Assembly: GCA_900765115.1 (NCBI GenBank)
Contig: CAAFQK010000082.1
Coordinates: 1 to 64,000, forward strand
Direction: 5' to 3'
Length of the DNA stretch: 64,000 bases
DNA from: an uncultured Collinsella sp.
GTDB lineage: Bacteria; Actinomycetota; Coriobacteriia; Coriobacteriales; Coriobacteriaceae
The translations under genes and the position numbers were made by a program. The notes below the pieces were generated by a model. It saw nothing but the letters and a program-made list of their open reading frames with translations, made no database searches and was not told the DNA's origin. Below, piece after piece: positions 51,079-60,206 of the stretch; position 1 is the stretch's first letter; each line of letters begins with the position of its first letter.

Positions 51079-51884
51079 TCCCCTCTCGCGGCACGGGCGG
51101 CAGCCATGAACCGCGCGACCCGTTCGGCTTCGGCAGGGACGTCGAGCTTGCCGTCTCGCTTGAGGCAGGTACCGACAAACGCGCCATCATAATGCGAAAA
51201 CACGTCTGCAACGGTATTCTCGCGACATCCCGTTCCACATACCACCGGCACATCGCCAACACGGACGCGCACCTCGTCGGCAAGCTCGCCCGAAGCGCCG
51301 CGCCCGGCAGCAGCCCCGCCAATAACAAGGGCGTCGGGTAGGCAGTTGAATACCAGCGAATCGGCAATATCGGGAGTCGATCGGTCGTTAAGGTACACCT
51401 CGCCCTCGCTTGTGATGAAATGGAACATCTTTAGGTCATCCAGACGCAGGGCGGCACGGCGGCGCATGGTGTGCGCAAAGTCACGATTGATCAGGCCAAG
51501 ATCGCCAGCCCAGGCACCGCAGAAATTGCAGCGTGTAAACTGCGCCTCAACGGCGGTGCACAGCTCGATCGTGGCATCGCCGTCATAAATAGCCTCTGCA
51601 CCCCAAGGGGTCGAGAAATCTGCGGCAAGAGCTCCGATGACATGCCCCATAGCGGCAAGGGTCACTGCCGACACATGCTGCTCGTAGGGCATCGATAGCT
51701 CATTGGTGATCAGAATGCCGTCCACGCCACCCGACTGCAGCGCTTCAAGATCGCGCTTGGCGGCATCGATCACGCGCGAAACGCTGCCGCCCGGATAATA
51801 CAGAGGATCGCCAGGCAGCGGCTGCAGATGCAGCATGCCAATTACCGGTTTCTCGGTCCCAAACATCGAAGCCATAAACGACAT
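51075..51884 (-). CDS. BtpA/SgcQ family TIM-barrel protein
   Basis: This 269-residue protein has the BtpA pattern: KPVIGMLHLQPLPGDPLYYP, then VDGILITNELSMPYEQHV, CNFCGAWAGDLGLI and PDALVIGGAAAGRG. Members occur in photosystem I biogenesis and in sugar operons such as sgc, but the reaction is not established. The ATG at 51884 has AGGAG upstream. It lies between YjbQ and the FGGY kinase. Confidence 0.88.
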   Translation of the reverse strand: MSFMASMFGTEKPVIGMLHLQPLPGDPLYYPGGSVSRVIDAAKRDLEALQSGGVDGILITNELSMPYEQHVSAVTLAAMGHVIGALAADFSTPWGAEAIYDGDATIELCTAVEAQFTRCNFCGAWAGDLGLINRDFAHTMRRRAALRLDDLKMFHFITSEGEVYLNDRSTPDIADSLVFNCLPDALVIGGAAAGRGASGELADEVRVRVGDVPVVCGTGCRENTVADVFSHYDGAFVGTCLKRDGKLDVPAEAERVARFMAAARAARGE

Positions 51885-51925
51885 GGTCAATCTCCTTTAG
51901 CTCGCCGACTCACAGACATCAACTG

Positions 51926-52363
51926 CTACTCGCCCAGCACCTCAACGAACACTTTTCGCTTCTGAGGTCCATCGAACTCCGCAAGGTAGATGTTCTGGGC
52001 CCCGCCACATACAATGTGGCCGTCTTGAACGGGGAAGAAGCAGCTATTGCCGCAAATCATGCTCTTGATATGACCACAGGAGTTATTGCCCGTGGCACCA
52101 TAGCTCGGCAAGAAATGAGCATGCGCATAGGGGGCATCGGGCGGGGCAATGCGATCGAGCGTCTCCATGAGATCGGTCTCCACGCACGGAAGCCCCTCGT
52201 TCACCACGATGCCGCAAGTCGTATGCGACAAAATAATCGCTGCCAGTCCATCGGTCACCGCACTACGCTCGATGGCGGCATGCACATCTTCTGTGATATC
52301 GATGAACTGGTCGGGCGCCGTCGATAGATAGCTCAATGTCTCGAGTGTCACCATGTCACTCAT
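51926..52363 (-). CDS. YjbQ family protein
   Basis: The 145-residue protein has the conserved YjbQ (UPF0047) residues: HTTCGIVVNEG, then DAPYAHAHFLPSYGATGNNS, CGHIKSMICGNSCFFPVQDG and the C-terminal KRKVFVEVLGE. The family is linked to a secondary thiamine-phosphate synthase activity, though its true role is open, and here it sits inside a sugar operon. The start overlaps the preceding amidohydrolase by 8 bases. Confidence 0.9.
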   Translation of the reverse strand: MSDMVTLETLSYLSTAPDQFIDITEDVHAAIERSAVTDGLAAIILSHTTCGIVVNEGLPCVETDLMETLDRIAPPDAPYAHAHFLPSYGATGNNSCGHIKSMICGNSCFFPVQDGHIVCGGAQNIYLAEFDGPQKRKVFVEVLGE

Positions 52364-53216
52364 CACCTTTCAGAAAACGCAGCGCCGTACCGGAATACAG
52401 ATTCTCCCGCGCCTCATCGCGCATGGGCACAGTATCAAGCGCCCGCTTGAGCTTGAAGGCGCGGAAGCGTGGCGTATTGCTGGCAAACATCACCTGATGA
52501 GACAGGGCACGCTCATACCACAGCGGTCCCATATCGACGGTGAAGAGCCGCTGCATCATTTCTTCGGGCGAATCGATATAGGTAATAGAGGCATCCGTAT
52601 AGCAATTGGGATACTTGAGCAGCATCGCCACGGTCTCGCGCACCCAGGGCCAGCCAAAGTGCGTCAGGTTAAAGCGCACATCCGGATGCGTTGCGATGGT
52701 GTGCTCAAACGCAAGCGGGTGGCTTCGCGAAAGCTCCGCACCCGGCTCCCAGGACATACCGGCATGGAAAACCACCGGCTTGTTGTAGCGCTCACAGAGC
52801 TTGTAGAGCGGCTCGGCCACGGCATCATCGGGCGCAAAACCTTGCTTTGCCGGATGCAGGCAGAGCCCCTTGGCCCCCAGCTCGGTAAAGGCACGCTCCA
52901 GCTCATCGGCGGCGCCACTCACTTGCGGGTCCACGCTCGCGAATCCCCATAGGCGATCGGGGTGCGCGGCAACAAGCGCGGCAACCTGGTCGTTGGTGCC
53001 AAAGTGCCCGCCGCACGCCGTGGTCACATCGAGCGGCATGAGCACGCTTTTCCGCACATCGCAGACATCCATTTCGGCCACGAGCTCATCCCAGTCCATG
53101 GGGCCCATGTGCCCCATGCCAAACTCACGCTCCCAAAAACCAAAGCCGTCTGGCTCGTCGCCTGGCGTATAGATCTCGCCGTAGAGCATGGGCTGGACCA
53201 GCATATCGATTACCAT
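52356..53216 (-). CDS. amidohydrolase family protein (amidohydrolase-2 type)
   Basis: This 286-residue TIM-barrel hydrolase is of the ACMSD-like amidohydrolase-2 branch: DRLWGFASVDPQVSGAADEL, then KGLCLHPAKQGFAPDD, KPVVFHAGMSWEPGAE and FNLTHFGWPWVRETVAML. Candidate metal ligands are the later His residues (FHAG, LTHFG). The N-terminal HxH is not present in the usual form, MVIDMLVQPML. It may act as a lactonase, decarboxylase or hydratase on a pathway intermediate. It overlaps yjbQ. Confidence 0.8.
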   Translation of the reverse strand: MVIDMLVQPMLYGEIYTPGDEPDGFGFWEREFGMGHMGPMDWDELVAEMDVCDVRKSVLMPLDVTTACGGHFGTNDQVAALVAAHPDRLWGFASVDPQVSGAADELERAFTELGAKGLCLHPAKQGFAPDDAVAEPLYKLCERYNKPVVFHAGMSWEPGAELSRSHPLAFEHTIATHPDVRFNLTHFGWPWVRETVAMLLKYPNCYTDASITYIDSPEEMMQRLFTVDMGPLWYERALSHQVMFASNTPRFRAFKLKRALDTVPMRDEARENLYSGTALRFLKGDE

Positions 53217-53243
53217 CTTGCACTCCTTTCCAGGCTTTTATTC

Positions 53244-54044
53244 CTAGTACGGTTCGAACGACCCAATGACTCGGGACGAAAGCTCGGCACCGGCATGCAT
53301 GCACGCCGGCACGTCAAGCCCATCCAGTACACCCTTGGTGAATCCGGCGATATACGAGTCGCCGGCGCCCACGGTATTGACAACCTTCTCGGCCGGCACG
53401 ATCCCACATTCATAGAAGCGCTCACCGTCATAGGCGATGCTTCCCTTCTCGCCAAGTGTGGCGACTGCCACGCGCGGGCCCAGCTCCTGCACATGGTGCA
53501 CCCAGTCGCGCAGCTCCGCGCTATCCTCCTCAAACGACATAAAGGCATAGTCAACGTAAGGAAAATGGTTCTCACAGGCGTATTCGGGATCTTGACTGAA
53601 CACCGAAAAGTCCATGACGACGGTCTTGCCTGCCTCGTGCCATTCGGGCAGCAGGTCTAAGCAGTTTCCAAACAGGTCGGTATGGATGACATCGTGCTCC
53701 AGGATAAATGCCCGGTCATCATCGTTTGGTCGGTACGTTTCCATGACACCGTCAATCGCTTCGAGATGCACGCGGTCGACGCCGTCCTTCAACGCCATGA
53801 GCATCACCGAGGTATCGCCGTCCTCCACGCGAAGATGCGAGATGTCGAACCCCTCGGCAGCCAGCGCCTCGCGCATTTTGTCTCCGTACTCGTCCTTTCC
53901 GACGACCGACACCGCAGATACCGATATGCCCATTCGCGCCAGGTGGATACCCCAGTCGATGCCATTGCCAGTCGGATAGAACACGCCGATGTTTTGGTAC
54001 ACGTCCGCACAGCAAAAGCCAGCTGCACATGCTTTGATATCCAT
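53244..54044 (-). CDS. PfkB family carbohydrate kinase (second kinase of the operon)
   Basis: The 266-residue ribokinase-fold protein has FCCADVYQNIGVFYPTGNGI at the N-terminus and the catalytic NTVGAGDSYIAGFTKG near the C-terminus, where the Asp acts as base. It is a homolog of the next kinase upstream. Length and motifs fit fructoselysine 6-kinase-type members. The ATG at 54044 has CTGGAG upstream. It stands after a terminator-like hairpin, so its level may differ from that of frlD. Confidence 0.88.
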   Translation of the reverse strand: MDIKACAAGFCCADVYQNIGVFYPTGNGIDWGIHLARMGISVSAVSVVGKDEYGDKMREALAAEGFDISHLRVEDGDTSVMLMALKDGVDRVHLEAIDGVMETYRPNDDDRAFILEHDVIHTDLFGNCLDLLPEWHEAGKTVVMDFSVFSQDPEYACENHFPYVDYAFMSFEEDSAELRDWVHHVQELGPRVAVATLGEKGSIAYDGERFYECGIVPAEKVVNTVGAGDSYIAGFTKGVLDGLDVPACMHAGAELSSRVIGSFEPY

Positions 54045-54061
54045 AGTCTTCTCCAGCAATC

Positions 54062-54091
54062 AAAAAGGGGCCCACCCAAGGCGAGCCCCTA
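54062..54091 (-). terminator. internal terminator-like hairpin between the two PfkB kinases
   Basis: On the minus strand AGGGGCTCGCC and GGTGGGCCCCT form a stem with a TTG loop, followed by TTTTTGATTG. It lies inside the operon, 72 bases after frlD, and may reduce read-through to the downstream genes. Confidence 0.7.
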
Positions 54092-54162
54092 TCCGAATTC
54101 CGATGTAATCTAGCGTCAGTCAGCCAAGGCTTCAGCCCCAAGCCTCCCGGCGCTTTCTCAGG

Positions 54163-55026
54163 CTACTCGGCGATCGGAGCTCCGTGGCCCCAAGAGCCCT
54201 CCATGCCGCACACGGTCGAGGCAAAACCTGCCGCAAAATCGAGCGCACGCTCAATGGCCTCAGGTCCGTCCTCGCCGCGCTTGGCGGAATCGAGATAGCA
54301 CATCATGAATGAAGTCAGGAACGAGTCACCGGCTCCCATGGTGTCCTTCATGTCCGTTACAGGCTTTGCCAGCTGGCGATAGTAGCGCTCGCCGTCATAG
54401 GCGATGCAGCCCTCGGCGCCCGCCGTTGCGGACACAAAGCGCGGGCCCAAATTCTTAACCCAAGCGAGGCGCTCACGAATCTCATCCTCACTTGCAGCGT
54501 CGGCAGCGCTAAAGAAGGCGAAGTCGACAAACGGGGCAATCTGCTCATAGTATTCATCGGTGGAATCGTCCGAGAAGTCAAACGATACGGTGATGCCCGC
54601 AGCCTTCAGCTTGGGAAGCTCGCGCTCGGTAAAGCAGTAGTTGCCCGAGTGGACTACGTCGAACTGCTTCATGTATGCCAGGTCAAAGCGATCGAGCACA
54701 TAGCGCGCATCGCCACGGATACCGCCCTCGTTGGAGCCGAGGAAAACACGGTCGCCCTCGATAACCGTCACACGCGCCGCGCCGTTCTCGCCAATGAGCT
54801 GCTCGCACTTAGCGAGCTCGATACCCTCGTCCTCGAGACTTGCAATCACATGCTCGGCAGCGGCGTCGTTACCAAAGATGCCCATGTACGCGGAGCGCGC
54901 GGCACCGCACTTCTTGGCGTAAACGGCAAAATTCACCGCATTGCCGCCGGGATACATGGTATGGATATGCTCATAGCGATCGACGACGTTGTCACCGAAC
55001 CCGAGCGCGTTAACGTTAAAAGACAT
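54163..55026 (-). CDS. frlD: PfkB family kinase, fructoselysine 6-kinase-like
   Basis: This 287-residue kinase has NALGFGDNVVDRYEHIHTMY, then PGGNAVNFAVYAKKCGAARS (sugar-binding GG-N motif) and DTMGAGDSFLTSFMMCYLDS (catalytic). The pattern is close to FrlD, which phosphorylates fructoselysine before deglycation. The deglycase gene frlB lies 14 bases upstream on the same strand, supporting the assignment. The exact Amadori compound is not known. Confidence 0.87.
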   Translation of the reverse strand: MSFNVNALGFGDNVVDRYEHIHTMYPGGNAVNFAVYAKKCGAARSAYMGIFGNDAAAEHVIASLEDEGIELAKCEQLIGENGAARVTVIEGDRVFLGSNEGGIRGDARYVLDRFDLAYMKQFDVVHSGNYCFTERELPKLKAAGITVSFDFSDDSTDEYYEQIAPFVDFAFFSAADAASEDEIRERLAWVKNLGPRFVSATAGAEGCIAYDGERYYRQLAKPVTDMKDTMGAGDSFLTSFMMCYLDSAKRGEDGPEAIERALDFAAGFASTVCGMEGSWGHGAPIAE

Positions 55027-55040
55027 GGTATCTATCCTTC

Positions 55041-56009
55041 CTAGTACTCAACAACGCCCATGTAGCGGCGGAAGTCGGGGTCGTGATCGAACACCTTGCC
55101 GCGCGCTGCACGCAGCTCGCAGTTCATAGCGTAGAACAGCACCGGATCCAGATAGGCACGAACGCTCGCCGGCACGGCCTCCATACCGTACTCCTTGGCA
55201 TCAAGCACCATCAGCGTGTCGGTATGGGTCTCGAGGAACGCCAGGGCGCGCTCGTCCATAGGACGGCACTCGCTCGAGCCCATCTGCAAGAAGTAGAAGA
55301 CGCCATCCTGGGTAGCCTCAAAGGGGCCATGGAAGTACTCGGCGGAGTGGATATAGCTGCAGTGCTGCCACTGCATCTCCATCAGCGAGCAGATAGCGAA
55401 GCCGTACGTCTGGCTAAAGTTGGGACCGCTGCCCAGGATATAGAAGAACTCATGCTCCTGGCAAAGCTTGGCGAAGCGATCGCCCAGCTCGGCATTTACC
55501 TTTTCGCGTGCGGGAGGCAGAATCTTATCCATTTCGGCAATACCGGCATACATGTCGGCGAGATCGGCGTAGCCCTCCTGCTGGTCGAGCAGCTCGGCCG
55601 CGAGCGACAGCGAGATACCGGCAGGAACTTCGGCCTGCGGAACGCCCTCGCCCCACGGGTACACCCAGGTGACCCACTTGCCATTATCGATCTTGGAACC
55701 GGCGTTATCGGTCTGCGCGATCACCGTCGCGCCCGCGGCAAGGGCAATCTCGCAGCCCTCGACGACCTCGGGGGTATTGCCGCTGTGACTGCAGGCAATG
55801 ACCAGAGACTTCTCGCCCAGGCGACGGGGACGCATGATGTCGAACTCACGGGCCGTATAGATATACGAGGTGAACGTCGTCGCCTCGCGCTGCAAGAGCT
55901 CATGGGCCGGGATCAGATCGATCATGGAGCCACCGCAGGCGATCCAGTAGACGCTGTCGAACTTGCCCTTCTCGGCAATTGCTTCCTTAATCAGATCATG
56001 TGCGTTCAT
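55041..56009 (-). CDS. frlB: SIS-domain Amadori-phosphate deglycase (FrlB-like)
   Basis: The 322-residue protein has two SIS domains: DSVYWIACGGSMIDLIPAHE and IACSHSGNTPEVVEGCEIAL in the first, FFYILGSGPNFSQTYGFAIC and IHSAEYFHGPFEA in the second. The C-terminus DPDFRRYMGVVEY closely matches the end of E. coli FrlB (RRYYGGLVEY, from memory). FrlB splits fructoselysine-6-phosphate into glucose-6-phosphate and lysine. The ATG at 56009 has GGAAAGGA upstream. Confidence 0.9.
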   Translation of the reverse strand: MNAHDLIKEAIAEKGKFDSVYWIACGGSMIDLIPAHELLQREATTFTSYIYTAREFDIMRPRRLGEKSLVIACSHSGNTPEVVEGCEIALAAGATVIAQTDNAGSKIDNGKWVTWVYPWGEGVPQAEVPAGISLSLAAELLDQQEGYADLADMYAGIAEMDKILPPAREKVNAELGDRFAKLCQEHEFFYILGSGPNFSQTYGFAICSLMEMQWQHCSYIHSAEYFHGPFEATQDGVFYFLQMGSSECRPMDERALAFLETHTDTLMVLDAKEYGMEAVPASVRAYLDPVLFYAMNCELRAARGKVFDHDPDFRRYMGVVEY

Positions 56010-56075
56010 GTTTAGTTCCTTTCCAGCTTGGCCGGCCATGCAGGACGTGTCTTGCATGGCCGAGCAAAATCTTAT

Positions 56076-56927
56076 CTAGTCAATCAGATACTTCTCGAAG
56101 GCGGCCATGTTCTTGGCATCTGCCGCCGCCGGATCATCGAAGTAGCGACCGTCCGTGATTTCCTGGCCCAACATGCCATCGAAACCATGGGCGTTGAGCG
56201 TGGCGACGAAGGCATCCATATCGTGCTTGCCGTCACCCCAGACCAGATGGCCATAGGGATCGCCGTCGATAAAGTGCATCTCGTGGATCGCACCGTCGCC
56301 AAATGCGGCAAACCAGTCCTCGAGCGACTCACCCGCAACGCCCATTGCGGTCGTATCGACCATAGGCTGCAGGTACGGACTCGCGACCTCATCAATCATG
56401 CGCTTAGCATCGGCGACGGTCGTCACAAGGTTGCTCTCCTCGGGACGCAGGCTCTCCATCGTTAGCACCAGACCGTGCTCGCCGGCATACTCCGCCAAGA
56501 TGGATAGGTGCTCGCGACTGCGCTTCCACGCCTCTTCGCGATCCTCGTCCCAGTCACCCCAACCCGAGTTTACGGACATGCGGTCGCATCCCAGCACCTC
56601 GGCAAGCTCGATGCCATGCTTGAAGTACGCCAGGCTCCGCTGCTCATGGAGCGGCTTACGGGCACAATACTGCCATGGGTAGACCACGTTCTCGGGACAG
56701 AGCGTCCGATAGCGCAGACCACGGTCGGCGGCCTTTTTCGCCAGAACCTCGGCCTCAAAATACCCAGTGTGATCGAGCGTCACATGGGGCTCGGCGCACC
56801 ACAGCTCGATGGACTCAAAGCCCAGGCGCTGTTGCGTATCCAAAAAATAGTCGAGCGACCACATGATGTAGTGGATGTTCATGCCCGCGATCTGCTCGCG
56901 ACGCAGCGTCGGTTTGGTTTCAGGCAT
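56076..56927 (-). CDS. frlC: TIM-barrel sugar-amine epimerase (FrlC-like)
   Basis: The 283-residue xylose-isomerase-like barrel protein has MNIHYIMWSLDYFLDTQQRL and FESIELWCAEPHVTLDH. Metal ligands are likely Glu in LTMESLRPEESN, Asp/His in PMVDTTAMG and EMHFIDGDPYGHLVWGDG, and Glu in MLGQEITDGRYF. FrlC interconverts fructoselysine and psicoselysine. It is placed directly after frlB in the operon and fits that role. The start is ATG 56927. Confidence 0.85.
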   Translation of the reverse strand: MPETKPTLRREQIAGMNIHYIMWSLDYFLDTQQRLGFESIELWCAEPHVTLDHTGYFEAEVLAKKAADRGLRYRTLCPENVVYPWQYCARKPLHEQRSLAYFKHGIELAEVLGCDRMSVNSGWGDWDEDREEAWKRSREHLSILAEYAGEHGLVLTMESLRPEESNLVTTVADAKRMIDEVASPYLQPMVDTTAMGVAGESLEDWFAAFGDGAIHEMHFIDGDPYGHLVWGDGKHDMDAFVATLNAHGFDGMLGQEITDGRYFDDPAAADAKNMAAFEKYLID

Positions 56928-56928
56928 G

Positions 56929-58512
56929 CTAAACCTCCTTATTTCGGTCGAACACGATACGTCCGTCCGACATGGTCATATCAACAGCAAGGTCACAAGC
57001 ATCATGGTAGTCAAGGCCAAACACATCGCGATCGAGCACACAGATGTCGGCAAGCTTACCGGCCTCGAGCGTCCCCAGCTCATCCTCGCGCATGAGGTCA
57101 TATGCGCCCCCTGCCGTCCACGCACGAAGGAGCTCGGCAATCGTCAGCGTATTGCCCTCATTCACGGACAAACCGTCGGCAAAGAAACCGCCGCATGCGC
57201 TAAATACCGATTCGCCCAAGCTCGGAATCAAGAGCGGGAGGTCGGTGCCACAGCACACCGTGCACCCCGCGTCTTCCATACCGCGACGGTTCCAGCTGTG
57301 CAGCAGTCGGACCTCGCCGATCTGCCGACGCATCATCGACAGGCAGTCCTCGCGTTTATCGAGCGTGAGGATCTGGGGGTAGACCTCGCAGATTCCGCCC
57401 AGCTTGCCAAACAGGGCAAGGTCTTCCGGATCAGAGTTCTCGAGGTCGGTAATCGCATGGCGTCGAAGCATGACTCCGTGTTCATCTCGCGGCAGCGAAG
57501 CATACAGCGCAACGGTGTGGCGAACGGCGCCGTCACCCTGACAATGAAGCGAGTAACGGAAGCCCTCGGCATCAATCGCGCGCAGCTCGTCCTCAATCAA
57601 ACCCCACTCGGGCTCCTCGACAACCGTCTTGCCGGCAGCCCCTGCATCGGCCGTCTCCTCATAAGGATCGATCATCTCGGCAAGTCCTGCCCACACACCG
57701 CGATCGGTCATACGGTTGAAGCCCGAGAAACGAACAAACGGTCCCTGGAAGCGATCGCGCGCCGCACGAGCATAGGACAGATTCGCCCCGGCGCCCACCG
57801 GCTGCGACATCATGGAGACGCGAACCGTCAGCTCGCCAGATTCCTCACGACGCGCCATCTCGTCGGCAAATCCGTAATAGTCGTCGAAGGCCATCTCTTT
57901 GATAGCCGTGACACCGCGAGCGTTCAGCATCGCCATGTAATCAGAATACCCGGCGCGTACCTCGGGAAGCGCCAGGAAGTCCCGCATCATACGCCAGGTC
58001 TTCTCGGCGTAGCAGGCCTCGGGCGTAAAACCATAGCGCTCGCTGGCGGCGGCGTTGAGAACGCACGTCTCGGCACCCGGAGTAAAGCAAACAACAGGAA
58101 CGTCTCCGAAGGCGTCGTCAAGCGCTGCCGCCGTTTTTTCATTCTCGGCGCCTTCGGCGAGCGATGCGGGAAGGTCGTGCCCAAAGGCGGCGGCACAATC
58201 GAGATGGGCATCCTTCCACAAACGCAGAAGCGCTACCACTTCGTCGACGTCAGAGGCTTCGGATAAGTCGGCTCCCAAGCTCCGCAACGCCCAGCCCGTA
58301 TAGAACGTATGCACATCGACCAAGCCAGGCATGACCGTTCTGTCACCACAATCGATCACCTCATCTGCCTGGGCGAGAAACGAGTCTGCCTCGCCAGCGC
58401 TACCGACGGCTTCAATCCGATTGCCGCGTACCGCGACAAAACCTTCAAACGGCTGGTCTTCCGTACCGGTGAAGACGCTCTTGGACGTCAGCACCGTCAA
58501 ACGATCGGACAT
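56929..58512 (-). CDS. amidohydrolase family protein, YtcJ-like
   Basis: This 527-residue amidohydrolase has an N-terminal beta-sandwich (GFVAVRGNRIEAVGSAG), the barrel start TVMPGLVDVHTFYTGWALRS, SLHCQGDGAVRHTVALYASL, RRHAITDLENSDPED and CCGTDLPLLIPSLGESVFSA. YtcJ-like enzymes normally open the barrel with HxH; here the second His is Phe (HTF), so the metal site is altered. It could remove acyl groups from amino compounds in the pathway. The ATG at 58512 has AAGGAGG upstream. It begins one base after the frlC start codon region and is clearly cotranscribed. Confidence 0.82.
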   Translation of the reverse strand: MSDRLTVLTSKSVFTGTEDQPFEGFVAVRGNRIEAVGSAGEADSFLAQADEVIDCGDRTVMPGLVDVHTFYTGWALRSLGADLSEASDVDEVVALLRLWKDAHLDCAAAFGHDLPASLAEGAENEKTAAALDDAFGDVPVVCFTPGAETCVLNAAASERYGFTPEACYAEKTWRMMRDFLALPEVRAGYSDYMAMLNARGVTAIKEMAFDDYYGFADEMARREESGELTVRVSMMSQPVGAGANLSYARAARDRFQGPFVRFSGFNRMTDRGVWAGLAEMIDPYEETADAGAAGKTVVEEPEWGLIEDELRAIDAEGFRYSLHCQGDGAVRHTVALYASLPRDEHGVMLRRHAITDLENSDPEDLALFGKLGGICEVYPQILTLDKREDCLSMMRRQIGEVRLLHSWNRRGMEDAGCTVCCGTDLPLLIPSLGESVFSACGGFFADGLSVNEGNTLTIAELLRAWTAGGAYDLMREDELGTLEAGKLADICVLDRDVFGLDYHDACDLAVDMTMSDGRIVFDRNKEV

Positions 58513-58522
58513 CGCGACCTCC

Positions 58523-59986
58523 TTACGCCGGAAGCATGCCGGAGATGGCGGTAATGACCAAGCCAAACACGACCATGAAGATGAAGAACTTCCAGATGGT
58601 CTTCCACCATTGGCCAAACGAGATCTTTGCCACGGCAAGGCCCGCCACCGTCATACCTGCCACGGGGCTAATGGTGTTAATGGTCTGGTTGGCAAACTGC
58701 AGCGCCGTTACGGCGGCTTCGGGGTTGAGGCCCATAAGCTCGGTCAAAGGACCCATGACAGGCATGGTAAGCGCGGCCAGGCCGGAGCTCGAAGGAACCA
58801 GGAAGGACAGGAGGCCAAGGACAACGTACATGAACGTGGTGTACACGGCGGCAGGGGCTCCAGCAAGCAGAGTGGCAAGTGCCTGAAGGATGGTGTCGAT
58901 AATCATGCCGCCCTCGGCGATGACCAGAATGCCGCGAGCGATACCGATAACGACGGCTGCGTAGGCAAAGTCGGCAAGACCCTTAACGAACTCATCGGCG
59001 ATGGTCTGCTGGTCAAGACCGCCCAGGATACCGGCGAGCAGCCCCATGCCAAGGAACACGGCAGAGATCTCGTTCATATACCAGCCCTGCGTAACAAGAC
59101 CCCACACGATAAGCGCCATACCACCGGCAAAATCAATCAGCACGAGCTTCTGGCGAGTGGTGAACCCTTCCTCGATGGAAGCATCGGTCACGGAGAACTC
59201 AATGCGCTTGAGTTTGTCGTCCTCGAACGTAACGGACGACTTGGGGTTCTTCTTGACGCGCATGGCATAACGCATGGCCCATGCGATGCCGGCGGCGGTG
59301 AAAATAACCCATGCAACGGCACGCAACCACAGCTGCGGGTTGCCCTCGATGCCAATGATGCCCTGCGCGATCAAAACGTTGAACGGGTCAATCGTCGAGG
59401 CGCAGTAGCCCAAGTTGGGACCGAGGAAGCAGATGATAAATGCCGTCATGGAGTCATATCCGATGCCCATCATGATGGGGATGAAGATGGCATAGAACGG
59501 CAGGGCTTCCTCAGACATGCCAAACGTGGTGCCGCAAATGGACAACAGCGTCATGGTAATAGGAATGATGAGGATGTCTTTGTTTTTGAGCTTTTTAATC
59601 ACGCGGCTCATACCGGCGTTAAGCGCGTTGGTCTTGGTGATGATCGCGAACGAGCCGCCGATCAGCAAGACGAACGCAACGACGTCGGCGGCCTCTTGAA
59701 TACCCTTAGTAGGCGCCTGCAGGACCGCAAAGATATCTTGGCCCAGGTTAACGGTCTCGCCGGTCTCGGAATCGGTATAGTTCTTATCGACCTGTTCATA
59801 GGTTCCGGCAACGGCGACTTCGCGCTCGCCTGCCGCAGTCGAGATCGTCTTGCGCTGGTATTGGCCAGAAGGAACGACCCAGGTTAAAACTGCAAAAACC
59901 ACGATCAGCAAGAACATGATCGTATAGACGTGCGGTAATTTGAATTTGAAACGTCTGTTTGTCTTCTTCGCCTTCGTATCTGACAT
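58523..59986 (-). CDS. YfcC family membrane transporter
   Basis: This 487-residue carrier has about 12 membrane segments of the YfcC/C4-dicarboxylate (DcuC-like) family: FKLPHVYTIMFLLIVVFAVL, then VFLLIGGSF-type helices, FGMSEEALPFYAIFIPIMMG and LVPSSSGLAALTMPVMGPLT. Members carry amino acids, peptides or dicarboxylates. As the first gene of the deglycation operon it may import the Amadori compound, where E. coli uses the unrelated FrlA. GGAGGT precedes the ATG at 59986. Confidence 0.87.
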   Translation of the reverse strand: MSDTKAKKTNRRFKFKLPHVYTIMFLLIVVFAVLTWVVPSGQYQRKTISTAAGEREVAVAGTYEQVDKNYTDSETGETVNLGQDIFAVLQAPTKGIQEAADVVAFVLLIGGSFAIITKTNALNAGMSRVIKKLKNKDILIIPITMTLLSICGTTFGMSEEALPFYAIFIPIMMGIGYDSMTAFIICFLGPNLGYCASTIDPFNVLIAQGIIGIEGNPQLWLRAVAWVIFTAAGIAWAMRYAMRVKKNPKSSVTFEDDKLKRIEFSVTDASIEEGFTTRQKLVLIDFAGGMALIVWGLVTQGWYMNEISAVFLGMGLLAGILGGLDQQTIADEFVKGLADFAYAAVVIGIARGILVIAEGGMIIDTILQALATLLAGAPAAVYTTFMYVVLGLLSFLVPSSSGLAALTMPVMGPLTELMGLNPEAAVTALQFANQTINTISPVAGMTVAGLAVAKISFGQWWKTIWKFFIFMVVFGLVITAISGMLPA

Positions 59987-60045
59987 AGATACCTCCAAAG
60001 AACCCGAGACCTTATCGTGTCTCGCTTTAACGTTCGCGCAATGCA

Positions 60046-60138
60046 AACGTCCTATGACGTTCTATAGATTATCAGCGTGTTTTTAGCACTTCAAGGATAT
60101 TTCGGACAGATTACGAGGACTCGGGTGAACGGTCGTTC
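60046..60138 (-). promoter_or_regulatory. candidate promoter and GntR operator sites of the deglycation operon
   Basis: On the minus strand TTGAAG (60089-60094) and GATAAT (60068-60073) are 15 bases apart. AACGT/ACGTT (60046-60061) lies just downstream of the -10 box, a repressing position. A second palindrome, GAACGGTCGTTC (60127-60138), lies upstream. Either may bind the GntR protein encoded next door. Confidence 0.45.
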
Positions 60139-60155
60139 AACGGCGGCGAACGGCA

Positions 60156-60191
60156 AAAACGCCCGGCAGGCAATTTAGCCTGCCGGGCGTT
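60156..60191 (-). terminator. terminator of the GntR gene
   Basis: AACGCCCGGCAGGC pairs with GCCTGCCGGGCGTT across AATTTA. On the minus strand TTTTTGCC follows. Confidence 0.92.
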
Positions 60192-60206
60192 CTCTTGATC
60201 AACGTC

